Shown: positions 10,426-22,498, counted from the stretch's first letter. The stretch: DNA of 64,000 bases from Ascarosepion bandense (GCA_037127315.1 JBBBDQ010000229.1:624001-688000), one strand, 5' to 3'. A program made the numbers and translations. The notes: generated by a model not told the origin, from the letters alone.

Positions 10426-11280
10426 TTTAGATATTGATAACTCGAAAAACAAAAAAACAAAAAACAAAAATAAAAAGCAAAAGAAACAAAAAACAAAAGA
10501 AACAAAAATCAGGACTTTTGCATGATATAATTTGTTAGTGTTACCATTAAAGATCTTCGATTTCAGTTCTGCGAATTTTGGTATTTCTGAAATTCCAACA
10601 TATCTACTTTCTGAAATTTCTATGTTAATTTCGAAAACTGTAACCACGTCTTCTCACAAGCGAAAATCTAAAAAGAAATTTGCTACAATTACATCATAAA
10701 AAAAACGGGTGAAAATTATTATCTTGCTTTAATTCGAACTCTATGAATAAATTTAAATGAAATATATTTGTAGAAAACCTTCCTTCTTTCTAACCTAACA
10801 TGTGATTTACCCGTGTTCGACGTTGATAGGATTAAACGAAATAGAAAGTGAAAGTGAAAGACGGAATTCAATTTTAAAAATGCAAATGAAAATGCTGTTA
10901 TCTGTGTCAGCCGTGGTTCCATTTCATCGATTTAATTTGGTTGGATATGTAAACTTATATTCGCTGAACCTGCCACTGGATTCCTTTTAAAATATCTTAC
11001 TATCCGTCGGTAAATATATTTCGATGTGTGCCATCACAATTTGAAAAGACTATCAGCATTAAATTAAGTTTACCAGTTTACAGATTTTGGGAAAGGGTTT
11101 GGAAGCAGGAAACTTCTGTGTTGGTGGTGGAGATCAAGGTGATCCATCATAATATCTGTTTACAAGGCCTAACAAGAACATTTACTGCCTTTGTATGGGT
11201 GGCCACTCGTATCCGAGGATGCCTGTCTAATAAGGCGGTTATCGAGTCTGAAAGGAGAAGCTTGCCATATTTTTTTATAT
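10426..11280. other. Unassigned, with an A-rich tract
   Basis: 10440-10510 is an (AAACAAAA)-like low-complexity tract. The remainder shows no recognisable element or gene. Confidence 0.4.
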
Positions 11281-11640
11281 AATTGTGTAGCCCCAAGCAA
11301 GACATTTTACTGCCACTGTTGTGCAGGGGTGTTACATAGAAGGAAAAGTATAAGAAAAAGTGACAGGTTACAGGGGGTGTCAGACGAAGAGGGTAAAAGA
11401 AGGATGAGAATACTGATGAGAGTGGAGTGGTCAGAGAAAGGAGTATGAGAGTGATGATGCAAGTTATTGAGATAGGAGATGACCATTGACTTTACATTTG
11501 AATTCTTGAAGATCGTAGCTGTCAGGAAAGCAAGCAAACGGAAGGAAATTCCACGGGCAGGAGGTGTGAGAAAAGAAGCTGTTGGAGTAGAATCAACTGA
11601 TAATGAGACATCTGGTAGAGGCATGACTCGTGGAACTAGT
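11281..11640 (-). mobile_element. LINE-B 3' fragment
   Basis: Its landmarks are CCCCAAGCAAGACATTTTAC at the 3' end, TTGACTTTACATTTGAATTC (end of the frame) and AAAAGAAGCTGTTGGAGTAG. It is truncated at about 11625. Confidence 0.75.
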
Positions 11641-11654
11641 ACAATCTACCCTGG

Positions 11655-11800
11655 CGAACGAAATGAAGGGTTTAGTTCGAAATTCCAGTCACATGAAGAA
11701 GGTCGAAGTGTACAACGGCCGAAAGGTTGTGAATATGTCAATAAAGATGAAAACAACAGCCTGAATAATGCAAATAATATAAATAATTACAGTACTTCAT
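11655..11800 (+). repeat. Family E repeat (GAAGAAGGTC..CAACGGCCGAAA)
   Basis: This matches the reverse complement of 45605-45740: GTACAACGGCCGAAA corresponds to GTACAACGACCGAAA, followed by AAAGATGA and AACAACAGCCTGAAT segments. It is a dispersed, non-coding family with at least two copies here. Confidence 0.6.
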
Positions 11801-11879
11801 AGCAGAAATATAGATAAATGTAGAGAGATTTAATTAGAAAAAAACAGTATGGACATGGTCCTCCTATATCCTCGTAAAT

Positions 11880-12130
11880 ACTTAGTAATGTCACTATTGA
11901 TGAAAAGAACAGAATATGAATATTGTTCTATGGGAGGATGCTGTGAATACCATGGACTGAGCATGTGATTAGCTACGAAGCATTAAGACAAATGAAAATA
12001 AAACTGGCGCGTGTATCTAACAACAGAAAGAGACAGTTGAAATTTCTAGGGCACAAAATGGGGGCTTGGATATCTTGAAACTCACAAGGCACACGGAAGG
12101 TAAGAAAGACAGCGAAAACCAGTCACTCTT
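11880..12130 (+). pseudogene. RTE-like LINE C-terminal relic, short
   Basis: GAGGATGCTGTGAATACCAT and AGACAGTTGAAATTTCTAGG encode RRML-like and RQLKFLGH-like motifs, as in the copy at 8.3-8.9 kb. Stops and indels are frequent. Confidence 0.6.
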
Positions 12131-12289
12131 GTCTTTTCTAACATTCTTGCCTCCTGCACAATCGATTGGCGAAACAGCGATTAGGAAAGATGGAAAAATA
12201 GAAAAATTACCAAAAGCTACAAAACAGTTGTAGAGAGCCATTAACGCCCCCGTCTTGAAGAGACGGTGCACATCAAAAATGGAGAAAAT

Positions 12290-12466
12290 GAATCACAATG
12301 AATAGATAGATATTGGTCTGATTTACACCAAAGTCCAAAGTCAACATAGTTCCAATTGATACCTGTGTCACATGCCTCTTATGACACTGTGCGTTGTCTT
12401 TGTAAACTATCACTTTTTCTTCTTCATTTGTGGCTGTTTTTTTTTTTTTTGCTATTTGTTTTTCTT

Positions 12467-12544
<78 letters not shown>

Positions 12545-12720
12545 CCGGGACAACTGCCAATTCTGTGCGATCCGAGCGTTCAGCATCATTTCTGCCTGTA
12601 CGACCGCGTTTAAAGTCAGCATACCACCTTTTAACCGTTGTTTCCGACGGAACAGTGTACGAATAACACTTATCAAGACACTACTTTGCTTAACCATTAT
12701 TTTTCCATCAGAAAGCAATG
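12290..12720 (-). pseudogene. Mariner transposase relic interrupted by a (TG)n tract
   Basis: Minus-strand translation gives an N-terminal helix-turn-helix-like block (SETTVKRWYADFKRGRTG, NDAERSD, AVVPE) typical of mariner DD34D transposases. After the (TG)n tract at 12470-12541 comes VIVYKDNAQCHK, the second-aspartate block. The middle of the protein is missing and appears replaced by, or collapsed onto, the microsatellite. Confidence 0.7.
12470..12541. repeat. (TG)n microsatellite
   Basis: About 36 TG units. The C/V and T/H-rich frames over it are artefacts. Confidence 0.97.
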
Positions 12721-13197
12721 CTTTATCAACACAGGAAATTCAGATTTTTTCATTATTTTGAAAAATTGTAACAGTAGTTTCACTTAAGTAACTGTAAATG
12801 GTAAACTAATAATCTGGTTAGGTTCAAATTTTGTCATGTGCCATTTAAAGTACTATTAGTTAGTACTTCATAAAAATCTTATGGTGTTCTTACTAGTGGC
12901 GCCATCTATATGTCAGGTCCAGGATTTATTTAGTAATGTGTTAAACGGATTGTGTTGAGCTATTGTTATGTGAATAGTTTCTGAATGATTTGAAATTCTT
13001 TATCTAAAACTCCTGATATTTATATTATTATTATTATTATTCTAATGATTATTTGAGATAATCTCTGACTCATCAATAACTCATAGACACAACACTTTCT
13101 TCAGAACATGATCCTTTTTAGATCGCTCTTCAATTTTCACACTCCCAATTATGTCAAGTATCTTCGGGGTAGTGTGGGCGTCTTGGGAAGCTTAAAT
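12721..13197. other. AT-rich sequence, nothing recognised except a short (ATT)n
   Basis: (ATT)n lies at 13024-13041. No coding or repeat match was seen. Confidence 0.4.
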
Positions 13198-13410
13198 CAA
13201 TCAGTCAGTTAAGTTTGGCAGATCATATCAATTTCGATCCATGACTGACTAGCTGAAGATTTTCCCTCAGTGTTTTGCCATTTCTTTCTGCGGTAGACCG
13301 ATTGCCAACCAAAGTTACAGAACCCAATCTGTTCTGCTATTAAAAGCATAACTGAAGGGAGAAGATACGGATTCATTCCATTTCCTAAGGGGATTTGTGT
13401 TGGAGTTTTT
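13198..13410 (-). mobile_element. SINE-A, degenerate and head-less
   Basis: Reading the plus strand (reverse complement of the element) gives TTTCTTTCTGCGGTAGACCG and GAACCCAATCTGTTCTGCTA at the expected spacing. The tRNA-like head is gone. Confidence 0.7.
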
Positions 13411-15825
13411 GTCTACCCTTGTATACTAGTGAGCCCGCCATGAGCTGACTCATTTCATAGTTCACCAATAGAAGTCTCAAAATATTCAATCCGACCTGTA
13501 TAAAGGCGGCCATATTTTCCTGAGTATTGGCGATATAGTCAGATTCAGTCTGACACGTGAGGGTTAATCTTTGACGTTGTTTCATTGAACAGATTACGTA
13601 CTGCGCTGTATTCTATATTCATAAAATATGGTGGACATGGTCAATAATTTGCGCGTTATGTTAAAGTTTTATAATCGTTTATTTTTAACTATGTTCTTAT
13701 CCCAAGGCATTGCAATGTTTTCATTTCTCTGCTTGCGCATTATTGTGATATCATTGCAACCGTTATCATGAACGCTTGTCAGTCAAAATGGTTATATCCA
13801 AGAAGGCTTTCACTTGAGCATACTCTTCCAGATATTCTAACAGTGACTGATTTTTATTCTTCATATTATATTTTCAGAAAAGCGTTTTTTAATATATTTT
13901 TTTATTTAATTTGCGTTCATTTATTATAGCAACGCTAGTTTTGCATAATTAATTTTGAAAAGTTTTAATTTTGATATGCATACATATTACCCAGACATGT
14001 GCCGAGAGCAGTTTACTCCGCGTAGATTAAATAAAGGGTTAAGTTTAGAATTCCCTACAGGTTGAGATACACCTGTAGAAGCTCCGAAGTCATAATGGCT
14101 GAAACGTTTCGTTAACGGCAACAAAGATGGGGAAAATAGTCAGAATATAAATGATGTAATTAATAAATAATAGTTTTTCATTAAAACCTTTGAAAAAGTG
14201 TTTTTTGCTCAAACACTCAAAAAGTGTTTTTTTCTCAAACACTGAGCACTTTTCGATTGGGACACTTACGGACATAAAGCGTTGAAAACACCAGTTCCCG
14301 TACAATCACCGAATTTAATCAACGTCGAACCTTGTCAGAACCTAGGTGGGTTATTGTTTGGGATTACAAGTGCCTGGTAGTTTGGATGTGTGGGTAATGT
14401 AATGGATAATGGCACGGATTTTTAATTCCAGCAGGATTTGTTATATTTACTGGCGGGTACATGATATTAGTAAATGTATTAATCAATATTTTTCCTCCCA
14501 TCTGTGGATTAATCAGTAAGTATTGTGCCACTAAATCATTATTATCTCAAAAAATTTTTTTAAAAATCATATAAACTAAAAATTATTTTCTGGGTTTAAA
14601 TAACCTTCAATGAGTTGATAACATGTAAAACATGAATCAATTCGAGGTGGAAACGCAATCATTTCAGCTGCTATTTTCAAAAATCGATTTCTTTGTAAAT
14701 ATCAAGAGAAACGAGTTGTTTGTCTCGTTTTCCAAAAACTATCGCTTTCTTTATATTCTATTCCGTTTGCTCAAAATAATCTAATCACATATCCACACTT
14801 TTTTTTCGTTAACTCATCTGTTTGAATTATTTTGATAAATTGTAAAGGCATTTATTGAAACCATTATTCAATTTTTTTATTTATTTTTGCTTTTTTTATT
14901 TTTTATTTTTATTTTTATTTATTTTTGCTTTTTATTTATTTGTTATTTTTTTATTTATTTTTGCTTTTTTTATTTTTTTTATTTATTTATTTTATTTTTT
15001 TTTCTCGCCTCGAAAATAATGTCTGGCGTTTTCCATTTAGATATTTAGACCTTGCAGTCCCTAATCTTCAATACAGAAAACGTTTTAGATTTTTTGCTTT
15101 GAATAACAATTTAATTTTTAATGACACAGTTTTTTAATCGTTTCCCTGGTTTCACAATTATATTGATAAGAATTAATACAATGATGATTGAAATATTTAC
15201 GTCTTTAATATGCCATGTGTATTCCGGATTTATGAAGGGATAATGGCCGTCCACGACTTCCTCTAAAGATCTACTAACGCATAACAACCCCACTTTCACC
15301 CAATTCTGCCGTCCATTCGCCCAGCCTTGTCATGTAGGTTTCCTTTGCTTCTATTTCCTTCAGTCGCTCTTGTGTATATTAAATTATGCTGAAACTCTTT
15401 CCTCGTTATCTGTGCGTTTACTTTCTAACATTTTCATATTTTTTGTATTCTCAGCATACATCGGAGAATAAAAAACAACACTTCTCTTCCTAGATTTAAT
15501 ACAGATATAGACATAGATATGCAGGCAGTGGTGTGTAAATTGTCGCCATTTTATAAATTTCATTGCGTTGTTTGCTTTCATTTAGTCGACTGCACAGTAT
15601 AGTAGGGTGAGTTGGGCACCGTCTGTCAGAAAATAAGTGCCATCGCAAAATTCATTCATCAGAAATTTGGAACCGGCATGTTATACTACTTGGCATTACC
15701 ACTGGAAGCTTAAATAAGAACGTTTCGCACTCTGTGTACATTTTTTTTTAATTTCATATTTTCCTGATAATTTTTACCGTGTGGTATCTTAAATTTCCTC
15801 TGTTGTCGCAGATAAGGAATTTTTA
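13411..15825. other. Long AT-rich stretch without recognisable genes
   Basis: It contains a 28-31 bp tandem pair (14192-14250, AAAAAGTGTTTTTT..CTCAAACACT) and a T-rich TTTATTTTTGC low-complexity block (14865-15005). No coding or element signal was found elsewhere. Confidence 0.5.
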
Positions 15826-15829
15826 TGCC

Positions 15830-15830
<1 letters not shown>

Positions 15831-15912
<82 letters not shown>
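15831..15912. repeat. (CA)n-(TA)n compound microsatellite
   Basis: CA tract 15831-15880 is followed immediately by TA tract 15881-15912. Confidence 0.97.
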
Positions 15913-15913
<1 letters not shown>

Positions 15914-15914
<1 letters not shown>

Positions 15915-16142
15915 TTCATTTGTAAACGAATTATTAGGTTTCTACCATGTGGTGTCTTCAGGCGATTTGCGCGTTCAAAAATTCCCCGTTACGTGTGCGT
16001 TCTTAACAAAAAACAAACAAAAAAAAAACAAAACAAAAACAAACAAACAAACAAACAAGCGGTAAAATCAGTTATTGCAAGTCACCTGAAGACACAACAT
16101 TGTAGAAACCTAGATCGCGTAATAACATATTTACAAATGAAG
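15914..16142. repeat. Palindromic MITE-like element
   Basis: CTTCATTTGTAAA (15914) is matched by TTTACAAATGAAG ending at 16142. The inner arms GGTTTCTACCATGTGGTGTC and GACACAACATTGTAGAAACC are imperfect complements. A CAAA-rich insertion fills the loop. The right arm and its continuation to about 16240 are homologous to 4044-4170. Confidence 0.7.
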
Positions 16143-16241
16143 AGTATTCAAAAGTTCTACAACATAATTGTATTGAACCCTTTTTAATCCAACTGCGTAC
16201 TGGTCTAATTTTATTATGACCAAAAACTAAGTAATTAAACA

Positions 16242-16245
<4 letters not shown>

Positions 16246-16293
<48 letters not shown>

Positions 16294-16379
16294 TATCGAG
16301 GCAGCAGATAATTTTCTAAACATGAAGCGGCTTATGACTAAACATAATAGACATTCATTGTTTCTTATATTTAACAATG

Positions 16380-16442
<63 letters not shown>
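16246..16442. repeat. (TA)n and (TA)n-(TG)n microsatellites
   Basis: TA tract at 16246-16290, then TA at 16379-16398 running into TG at 16399-16442. Confidence 0.95.
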
Positions 16443-16444
<2 letters not shown>

Positions 16445-17440
16445 CAACAATTAACGCCTTATAAGTTTAATATGTACGGTTGTAAGTGTACTTTCCTAGT
16501 TTTTTATTGTTGTTGAATGTAAAATAATGTTGTTTTTAGATGAGTTTGGAAGAAATTTGATGAAATATTTTGCTGTTTTATATATCAGGTGATTTTTTTT
16601 TTCACCATTTAGTAATCTTTCAATTTTCTCTTCCAAAGTAATCCTCGGTTGTATTCCAATTGGTTACTCTGAGATATCATGGCTCTCTGATCGTCTTATT
16701 CGAAAACTTATCTCTTCTAGTCTTGTTTAAGCGAATTAAATAGAAACTTCTCTTAATAATGTAAACACAAATAACGTCTTCTAAGTTTGATCGAGAATTA
16801 GATTAGATCAGGTATTTTATTCGTAATTTTTTTTATAACTGTTCTCTTTCATTATTTGTCCTTTTTATAAATCTCTTATTTTACTGCATTCATACATTAG
16901 GCTATATTATAGACATAGTATGGACAGGGACAGTACTATGAACGCTCGTAGACGTCGACTGGTAACTTTGAGTCATATCTTTCGCAGTTAAGAGGTGAAG
17001 TATAATTTATACCTACATTTCATGCAAAGTTCTCTTGTCTGTGTACCGATGATAAGTCATCGAAAACAAGTTTGTCTTCTAAAATAAAAAGCGGCAAGAA
17101 TTCATTTACCCAGAATAGCAGAGACTTGATTAAGAAAGTATTGATGAAAAAAAATAAAAAAGCGAAAAAGAATTCTTTTAGACTAGGGAAGTTATTAGTT
17201 CATTTTCGTTCGATTTCGACTTCTTTGCGGATTATAAATGATGTAAGTAGCCAATCATAATAAGCTACAGAACACACTAGAAGGCGATAATGAGTCCATC
17301 TTTTGAAAATTAGTCTAAATTTAACATTCACAGTTTGCTTATATCTATTTAACAACGTTTTGTTATTAATTATATTTCCCATTAATACATTCGATTAGTA
17401 TCTTTATTATTTACATATTTACACACTCAACACAGACACA
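16443..17440. other. AT-rich sequence, nothing recognised
   Basis: No gene, element or structural repeat was identified. Confidence 0.4.
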
Positions 17441-17460
17441 GAGGCGCGCGCACAGATATA

Positions 17461-17479
17461 CACACACATACACACACAG

Positions 17480-17549
<70 letters not shown>

Positions 17550-17674
17550 AAGACTCAACACGTCATTTAGATTGGTTATAAAATATAACTCACAATTTAT
17601 AAAGAATTATAATTAATAACCAATCTAAATGACGTTTTGAGTTTCCGTTTATAAACATCATATTGCTCTGGATA

Positions 17675-17676
<2 letters not shown>
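17461..17676 (+). repeat. Palindromic MITE-like element with microsatellite flank, copy 1
   Basis: A (CA)n(TA)n tract (17461-17546) is followed by a fold-back. CTCAACACGTCATTTAGATT (within 17552-17578) is complementary to AATCTAAATGACGTTTTGAG (within 17617-17644). The whole unit, flank included, recurs inverted at 20246-20448. Confidence 0.75.

Positions 17677-17739
<63 letters not shown>
17677..17739. repeat. (TA)n-(GA)n compound microsatellite
   Basis: TA 17677-17712, GA 17713-17739. Confidence 0.97.
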
Positions 17740-17804
17740 TATGGATAAATTTTCGTTTAATTTTTTTTCAAATTTAGATAAAAATATCATTAAAATACTA
17801 AAGA

Positions 17805-18320
17805 AAATTTATCTAATAAAATCGTCATTGGCTTCAACCATAGCCTCCAGACAATTTTGGAATCTTCTGCAACTCTTCCGAGACAGTCTCATGGTTTAAG
17901 TTGGTGTATGCTGCTATAATCCTTGTTTTCAGTTCATCTTTGGTGTTACAAGGAGTCTTGTGGTCTTGCTTAGCTGTGCCCCACACATTATAATTGCAGT
18001 CTAGGAAGTTAAGTGGCTAGATGTAAAATACGATGTGGTTGCAGAAATTATCTGTTTGTGTGGGATGTTGTAGCGCGCTGTTCCAGTCATAGGTCCTTTC
18101 AGCAGCCACCCACTTGACCCAAGGCAGCACTACTTCTTGACGGCACTTGATTTTGGGTGGGTGTTGAGACTGTAAGCTCTCACCAATAAAATTGGGAGTT
18201 CGTTTCTCATCCGAGTGGCTAGAGTGATTTTTTCCTAGCTTTTGTACTTTAGTTATCACCATTAGACGCATCCAACTCACTGTATCAAAACCACAGTCCG
18301 CAGAATGACACAATTTTCAT
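17805..18320 (-). pseudogene. Mariner-like transposase relic (maT/DD37D-like layout)
   Basis: Minus-strand translation contains a KIKCRQEVVLPWVKWVAAER-like stretch, an NSALQHPTQTDNFCNHI block, then YNVWGTAKQDHKTPCNTKDE and LKTRIIAAYTNLNHETVSEE. The last two are the C-terminal motifs of mariner-superfamily proteins that end in a YYVWG-type third catalytic block. The catalytic aspartates themselves are lost or shifted, and several stops are present. Subfamily is tentative. Confidence 0.55.
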
Positions 18321-18429
18321 ATTGGGGCTTCTAGTGTAAATTCCAATCAGTGCAGCATCACGTTTCCAAAGTTCTGGCGAAGTGAACTGCATCATTGTTC
18401 TCAAAGACATCGTACAACTGAACATATTA

Positions 18430-18753
18430 TACTATGCAGTCAATAAAATTTAAAACAATCAACGCGTCAACAAAATTTAAAAAATATAAAATGAAGAGAA
18501 TTTACCAATCACACCTAACATATATAGATACATATATATGTGTGAGTGTCGAGGGATATAGATAGATAGATAGAAAGAAAGTAAGAAAAAATTCGAAACA
18601 ATGACCTTTATGCAACTATAATTTCTACAAAGATGGTTTCGTCAGCCAGTGCTTCGTTACAAAAAATACATTTATGATTTTACTTGCACTAGAAATATGG
18701 GTGAAGTATGGTGAGTGGAGAAAAACGATAGAAAAGCAGAACATAAGGGGGCA

Positions 18754-18756
<3 letters not shown>
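18430..18756. other. AT-rich sequence, nothing recognised
   Basis: Short GATA traces near 18560. No element was identified. Confidence 0.4.
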
Positions 18757-18786
<30 letters not shown>

Positions 18787-18803
18787 TATATATGTATAAT
18801 AAA

Positions 18804-18884
<81 letters not shown>
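18757..18884. repeat. Compound (TA)/(CA) microsatellites
   Basis: TA 18757-18777, a short AT spacer, CA 18811-18870 and TA 18871-18884. Confidence 0.95.
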
Positions 18885-19086
18885 AGAAAAATTAAGGCAG
18901 ACACGTTATTTTATGGTAAATGAGGATGGCCTATTTCAGGCGAACCATCATTAGCTTTATTTTACAAAGGTTTTTACACGAATAAAATCCTTTGTAAAAT
19001 AAAGACAGAAGCTGATGATGGTTTGCCTGAAAGAGGCCTATACCACCGATTTACCATGAAATAACGTGTCTGCCTTAATTTTTCTG
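18884..19086. repeat. Palindromic MITE of about 200 bp
   Basis: The ends AAGAAAAATTAAGGCAGACA and TGTCTGCCTTAATTTTTCT are near-perfect complements. Complementarity continues inward through most of each arm, for example CCATCATTAGCTTTATTTTA against TAAAATAAAGACAGAAGCTG. It is non-coding, and the single-stranded form would fold into one long hairpin. It is flanked by TA-rich DNA, as expected for Tc1/mariner-type target preference. Confidence 0.8.
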
Positions 19087-19165
19087 ATATTTGCTCTATA
19101 TGTAATTAAATACATATATAATTTTTCTTATATTTGCTCTATATGTAATTAAATATATATATATT
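19080..19165. repeat. Direct duplication (~47 bp) next to the MITE
   Basis: TATTTGCTCTATATGTAATT occurs at 19089 and again at about 19131. Confidence 0.8.
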
Positions 19166-19232
19166 TAAATCTCTCTACCACTGCATGTACAGGATACTCT
19201 TTTGGATTGTTCTATAGCCACACTGCATGCTG

Positions 19233-19290
<58 letters not shown>

Positions 19291-19301
19291 ATAATAATAA
19301 T

Positions 19302-19348
<47 letters not shown>
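19233..19348. repeat. Four-part compound microsatellite
   Basis: (TA)n, (TG)n, (ATA)n and (TA)n follow each other without spacers. Confidence 0.97.
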
Positions 19349-19350
<2 letters not shown>

Positions 19351-20110
19351 AGTGAGTATAGAATGAGGAGAGAAAAAAGAAAATTTTTTTCCGTCCAAAA
19401 CATTAATTTAAAACAGTGCTCGATATATGGTGTATAGAGCTGTGAATATTTATTATAAATTATGTTTTAGAACATGTACTTACTGTCTTCTATATATGTC
19501 CTCTTCTCTACAATCATATGGATGTTCCAGTGTTTGGAACCCAAACACATCATCGGGAGAAATAAAGGTTTCGAATCATTCTCTGTTTATATTTGGTTCA
19601 TTGTTGTCGTGGGGGTTAGTTGGGGTTATTGTTAATTAAGTTAATGCGTCTCTCGTTTTGACCGTTCGACCCTCGAAGAGTCCGGTGTGTAAGTGCGAAA
19701 ATGTTGATTAATGGTATTATCTGTTGGAATGTACGTCCTATCGGTCGGGTATATCTTCCGGTTAGAATTTCTAAAGTGGGCTTCGTGTTGAGTGGTCATT
19801 TTTATGGTTGGCTATCGTTTAATTGATTGATGTCTGAGTTAGTGGACCTAATTCATGTATTTCCTTTGATCCTGTGTCTAGGTTTTGACTTTGGGGTTTC
19901 TTAGATAGACGTAATAGGGGTGGGGTGTTTTTTCTTTCGAATATTGATTTTTTCTGTATGGAATATTTTTTATATTATAGGGCTTTTTTAAAAGTATATT
20001 TTTTTATATTTTATAGTCAAGTTTGGAGTATTATTGTATTTAGGCAAAGTTATTTAAAGAAATCTAAATTTGTATTCTTTAGGAAGTAAATGCAAATTAG
20101 TGTTTTATCA

Positions 20111-20115
<5 letters not shown>
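19349..20115. other. Unassigned sequence
   Basis: No element recognised. It has locally higher GT content at 19600-19950, without coding signal. Confidence 0.35.
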
Positions 20116-20148
<33 letters not shown>

Positions 20149-20245
20149 TAGACGCAGAGTCCGTAAACGGCGAGGATAATCCAACAAGACCAATTTAATA
20201 TGAAATATCAAGTGTTATATCGGTATAGAGATCTCAATAGATGTT

Positions 20246-20373
20246 ATCCAGAGCAATATGATATTTATAAACGGAAACTCAAAACGTCATTTGGATTGGT
20301 TGTTAATTATAATTCTTTATAAATTATAAGTTATATTTTATAACCAATCTAAATGACGTGTTGAGTCTTCCTT

Positions 20374-20448
<75 letters not shown>
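20246..20448 (-). repeat. Palindromic MITE-like element with microsatellite flank, copy 2 (inverted)
   Basis: This is the reverse complement of 17461-17676. It includes the outside flank CCAGAGCAATATGAT and, beyond the fold-back, (TA)n (20376-20398) then (TG)n (20399-20448). A separate TA tract lies at 20116-20143. Confidence 0.75.
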
Positions 20449-20619
20449 AAGTGTAAAAAATTCTTAAATTAAATGTTCCTAAGAAATCTTTTAAGTAAAA
20501 TTTTCAATCAGGACAATCTAAAACATAGTTATAGTTGCACTAATAGTTTAGAAAAAAATTAAATTTCATGAAAGTTAAATAATTAATTATATAACAATAA
20601 CAGCGGAAATTCTACTACT

Positions 20620-21125
20620 CATCATAATTTTCCTCAGAGTAAAACTTATGCAATTGTAGAAGTCTCAAACAATGTCCTTTTATCTAACAAATGTTTAACT
20701 AAATCTCTTGTTTATATGTGCTCTGTCTCTTCAGTCTCTGTCTCTTCTAATCCAAGGGTTACTAAATTTCATATTGGTAATATAATGAACCACTTCAAAA
20801 CGCGTTTTTACAATCATCTCTCATCTTTTATTAATGAGGACAAACGAAATATGACATGCATTTTTAAATAGTTTTAAATATTATAAGAGTAGAATAAAAC
20901 ACATAAAATTAAATGGATAATTCTCAAACAATCTAGAATTTCTAGATCAGTGAACGAACCTTGTTTCGTTTGTCTGCAAGAAAAATGGAAATTATAAAGT
21001 ACATAGAATGTGTCATATAATAAATCAAAGGCATGAAATTAGAGTAAATTGTAAACATATTCAGAATTAACCTTACAATCCTGCTTGTAAATCTAGTGTA
21101 TGAAACTATAGCAATTGTAAACATT
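20620..21125 (+). pseudogene. Penelope-like element relic (GIY-YIG endonuclease end)
   Basis: Fragments in shifting frames read CNCRSLKQCPF, VTKFHIGNIMNHFKTRFYNH (compare the x-Y-I-G-x4-x-F-K-x-R-Y-x-N-H pattern of Penelope endonucleases), SSFINEDKRN and EPCFVCLQEKW. Block order and spacing suit the C-terminal linker and GIY-YIG domain of Penelope-like retroelements. Many stops and frameshifts are present, and no RT block was found. Confidence 0.5.
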
Positions 21126-21213
21126 TTAAAGTATAAACGTTACTAACTTGATAGTTCACTTTATGTATATGATCTCTCTTCTATTTTATTTTATCTTATT
21201 TTTCTATCCCCAA

Positions 21214-21446
21214 AATCAGGGAGCCGAGATCAAATTCCAGTTGAATTCTTTGCATTCACTTACTCACAAATATCCTTGGAAAAGGTATTAATACGTCTCT
21301 TCCCTCCAGTTATTGGTAAAATAGCAGGACGGATTGGGTTCTATAGCCTTGGCTGGTAACCAGTCTACTGAAAAAAGTAATGGCAACCTAGTGCGGGATA
21401 ATGCTACTCAATCAACGCGTTTATCACGTATGGCACTTAACTGATT
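21214..21446 (+). mobile_element. SINE-A, partial head
   Basis: It begins within the tRNA-like head (GGGAGCCGAGATCAAATTCC, B-box side), keeps the conserved centre and ends TATCACGTATGGCACTTAAC. A deletion removed part of the GACATGATCGCC region. Confidence 0.8.
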
Positions 21447-22220
21447 TTTTATTAAAAATTGTGATCTATTTATTGCCTTTAGTATTTTTATTGCACGTGA
21501 TAATTACTGTTAGTAGTTTCAGCAATTTAAGTATTATATTTATATTTGCATTTTTTAATTATTTGTTATTATTTATATTTTTATATTTTTTATTCATATT
21601 ATTTTTTATTCATATTATTTTTATTTACTATTATTCTTATTTTATTTTTATTATTTCCATTATTTATTATTATTATTTTATTATTATTTTATTATTTTTT
21701 ATATTTTTATATTATATTATTATTATTATTATACATTTTTTATTTTATTTTATTTTATTTATTCATTCATATTATATCATATAATATCTATTTTAATTTA
21801 TTTTAATTTTTACGAAAACTATAAGAAGAAAAGAGGTTAAATTTAACGTCTTAAAATCCTTTCTCTTTAAACTTTTTGTTCTCCTTTTCTGTCTCTTTTC
21901 CTTTTAAAATTTCCTATATTTTTCTTCTTTTTTTTTTTGGTTTTTTTGAATGAGCATGAAATCTGTTTGTAGATTGCCGTTACAAATATCTATTCTCGAT
22001 AAGGGCGCGTGAGTGTCTGTATTTGACCATTTTCTGGATGATTTTAAACATTATGATTTGGGTCTAAGGAACGGTTACCTGCGAAATATTTATTACCCAT
22101 GGATTTGTAGAATATCCAAACATTTTTTCAAGATTATATTACTGTGTTAAATTTAATAAAAATTAACATTGAGTTTTTCTGAGTTTGTCTCTATTTACCT
22201 GACAAAAACACCAAATATTC
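21447..22220. repeat. AT-rich low-complexity stretch
   Basis: TTATTTTTAT-like sequence dominates 21540-21820, and the Phe/Ile/Tyr-rich frames there are artefacts. No element was recognised in the remainder. Confidence 0.6.
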
Positions 22221-22221
22221 T

Positions 22222-22400
22222 ACATTATATATCTATATATAGTCATCTGCAGAAAGATCGATTTCACTGTAGCACAGCTCATCAATACGATTAGATGGCC
22301 AATTGCTTTTTACCAAGGATTGAAACCCGACCGAATTAGCTCTAACTCATTACTGAATGAGCGATGCGTAGATGCTAGAATAGATACTGTTTTTTAAAAG
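22222..22400 (-). mobile_element. SINE-C, tRNA-derived, ending in (TA)n
   Basis: The minus strand reads CGGTCGGGTTTCAATCCTTG (B-box-like), then GGTAAAAAGCAATTGG, GATGAGCTGTGCTACAG and GATCTTTCTGCAGATGAC, ending in a TA-rich tail. The same order occurs in the copies at 50.6, 54.6 and 55.4 kb. Confidence 0.75.
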
Positions 22401-22441
22401 TCTACCATTCTTCCAGAGTGCTCAATCAGGGTGTGAAAGCG

Positions 22442-22443
<2 letters not shown>

Positions 22444-22498
<55 letters not shown>
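22444..22498. repeat. (TA)n microsatellite
   Basis: About 27 TA units. Confidence 0.97.

Noticed and set aside
12356..12761. Cys/Val-rich and Thr/His-rich frames
   Set aside because: They translate a (TG)n microsatellite.
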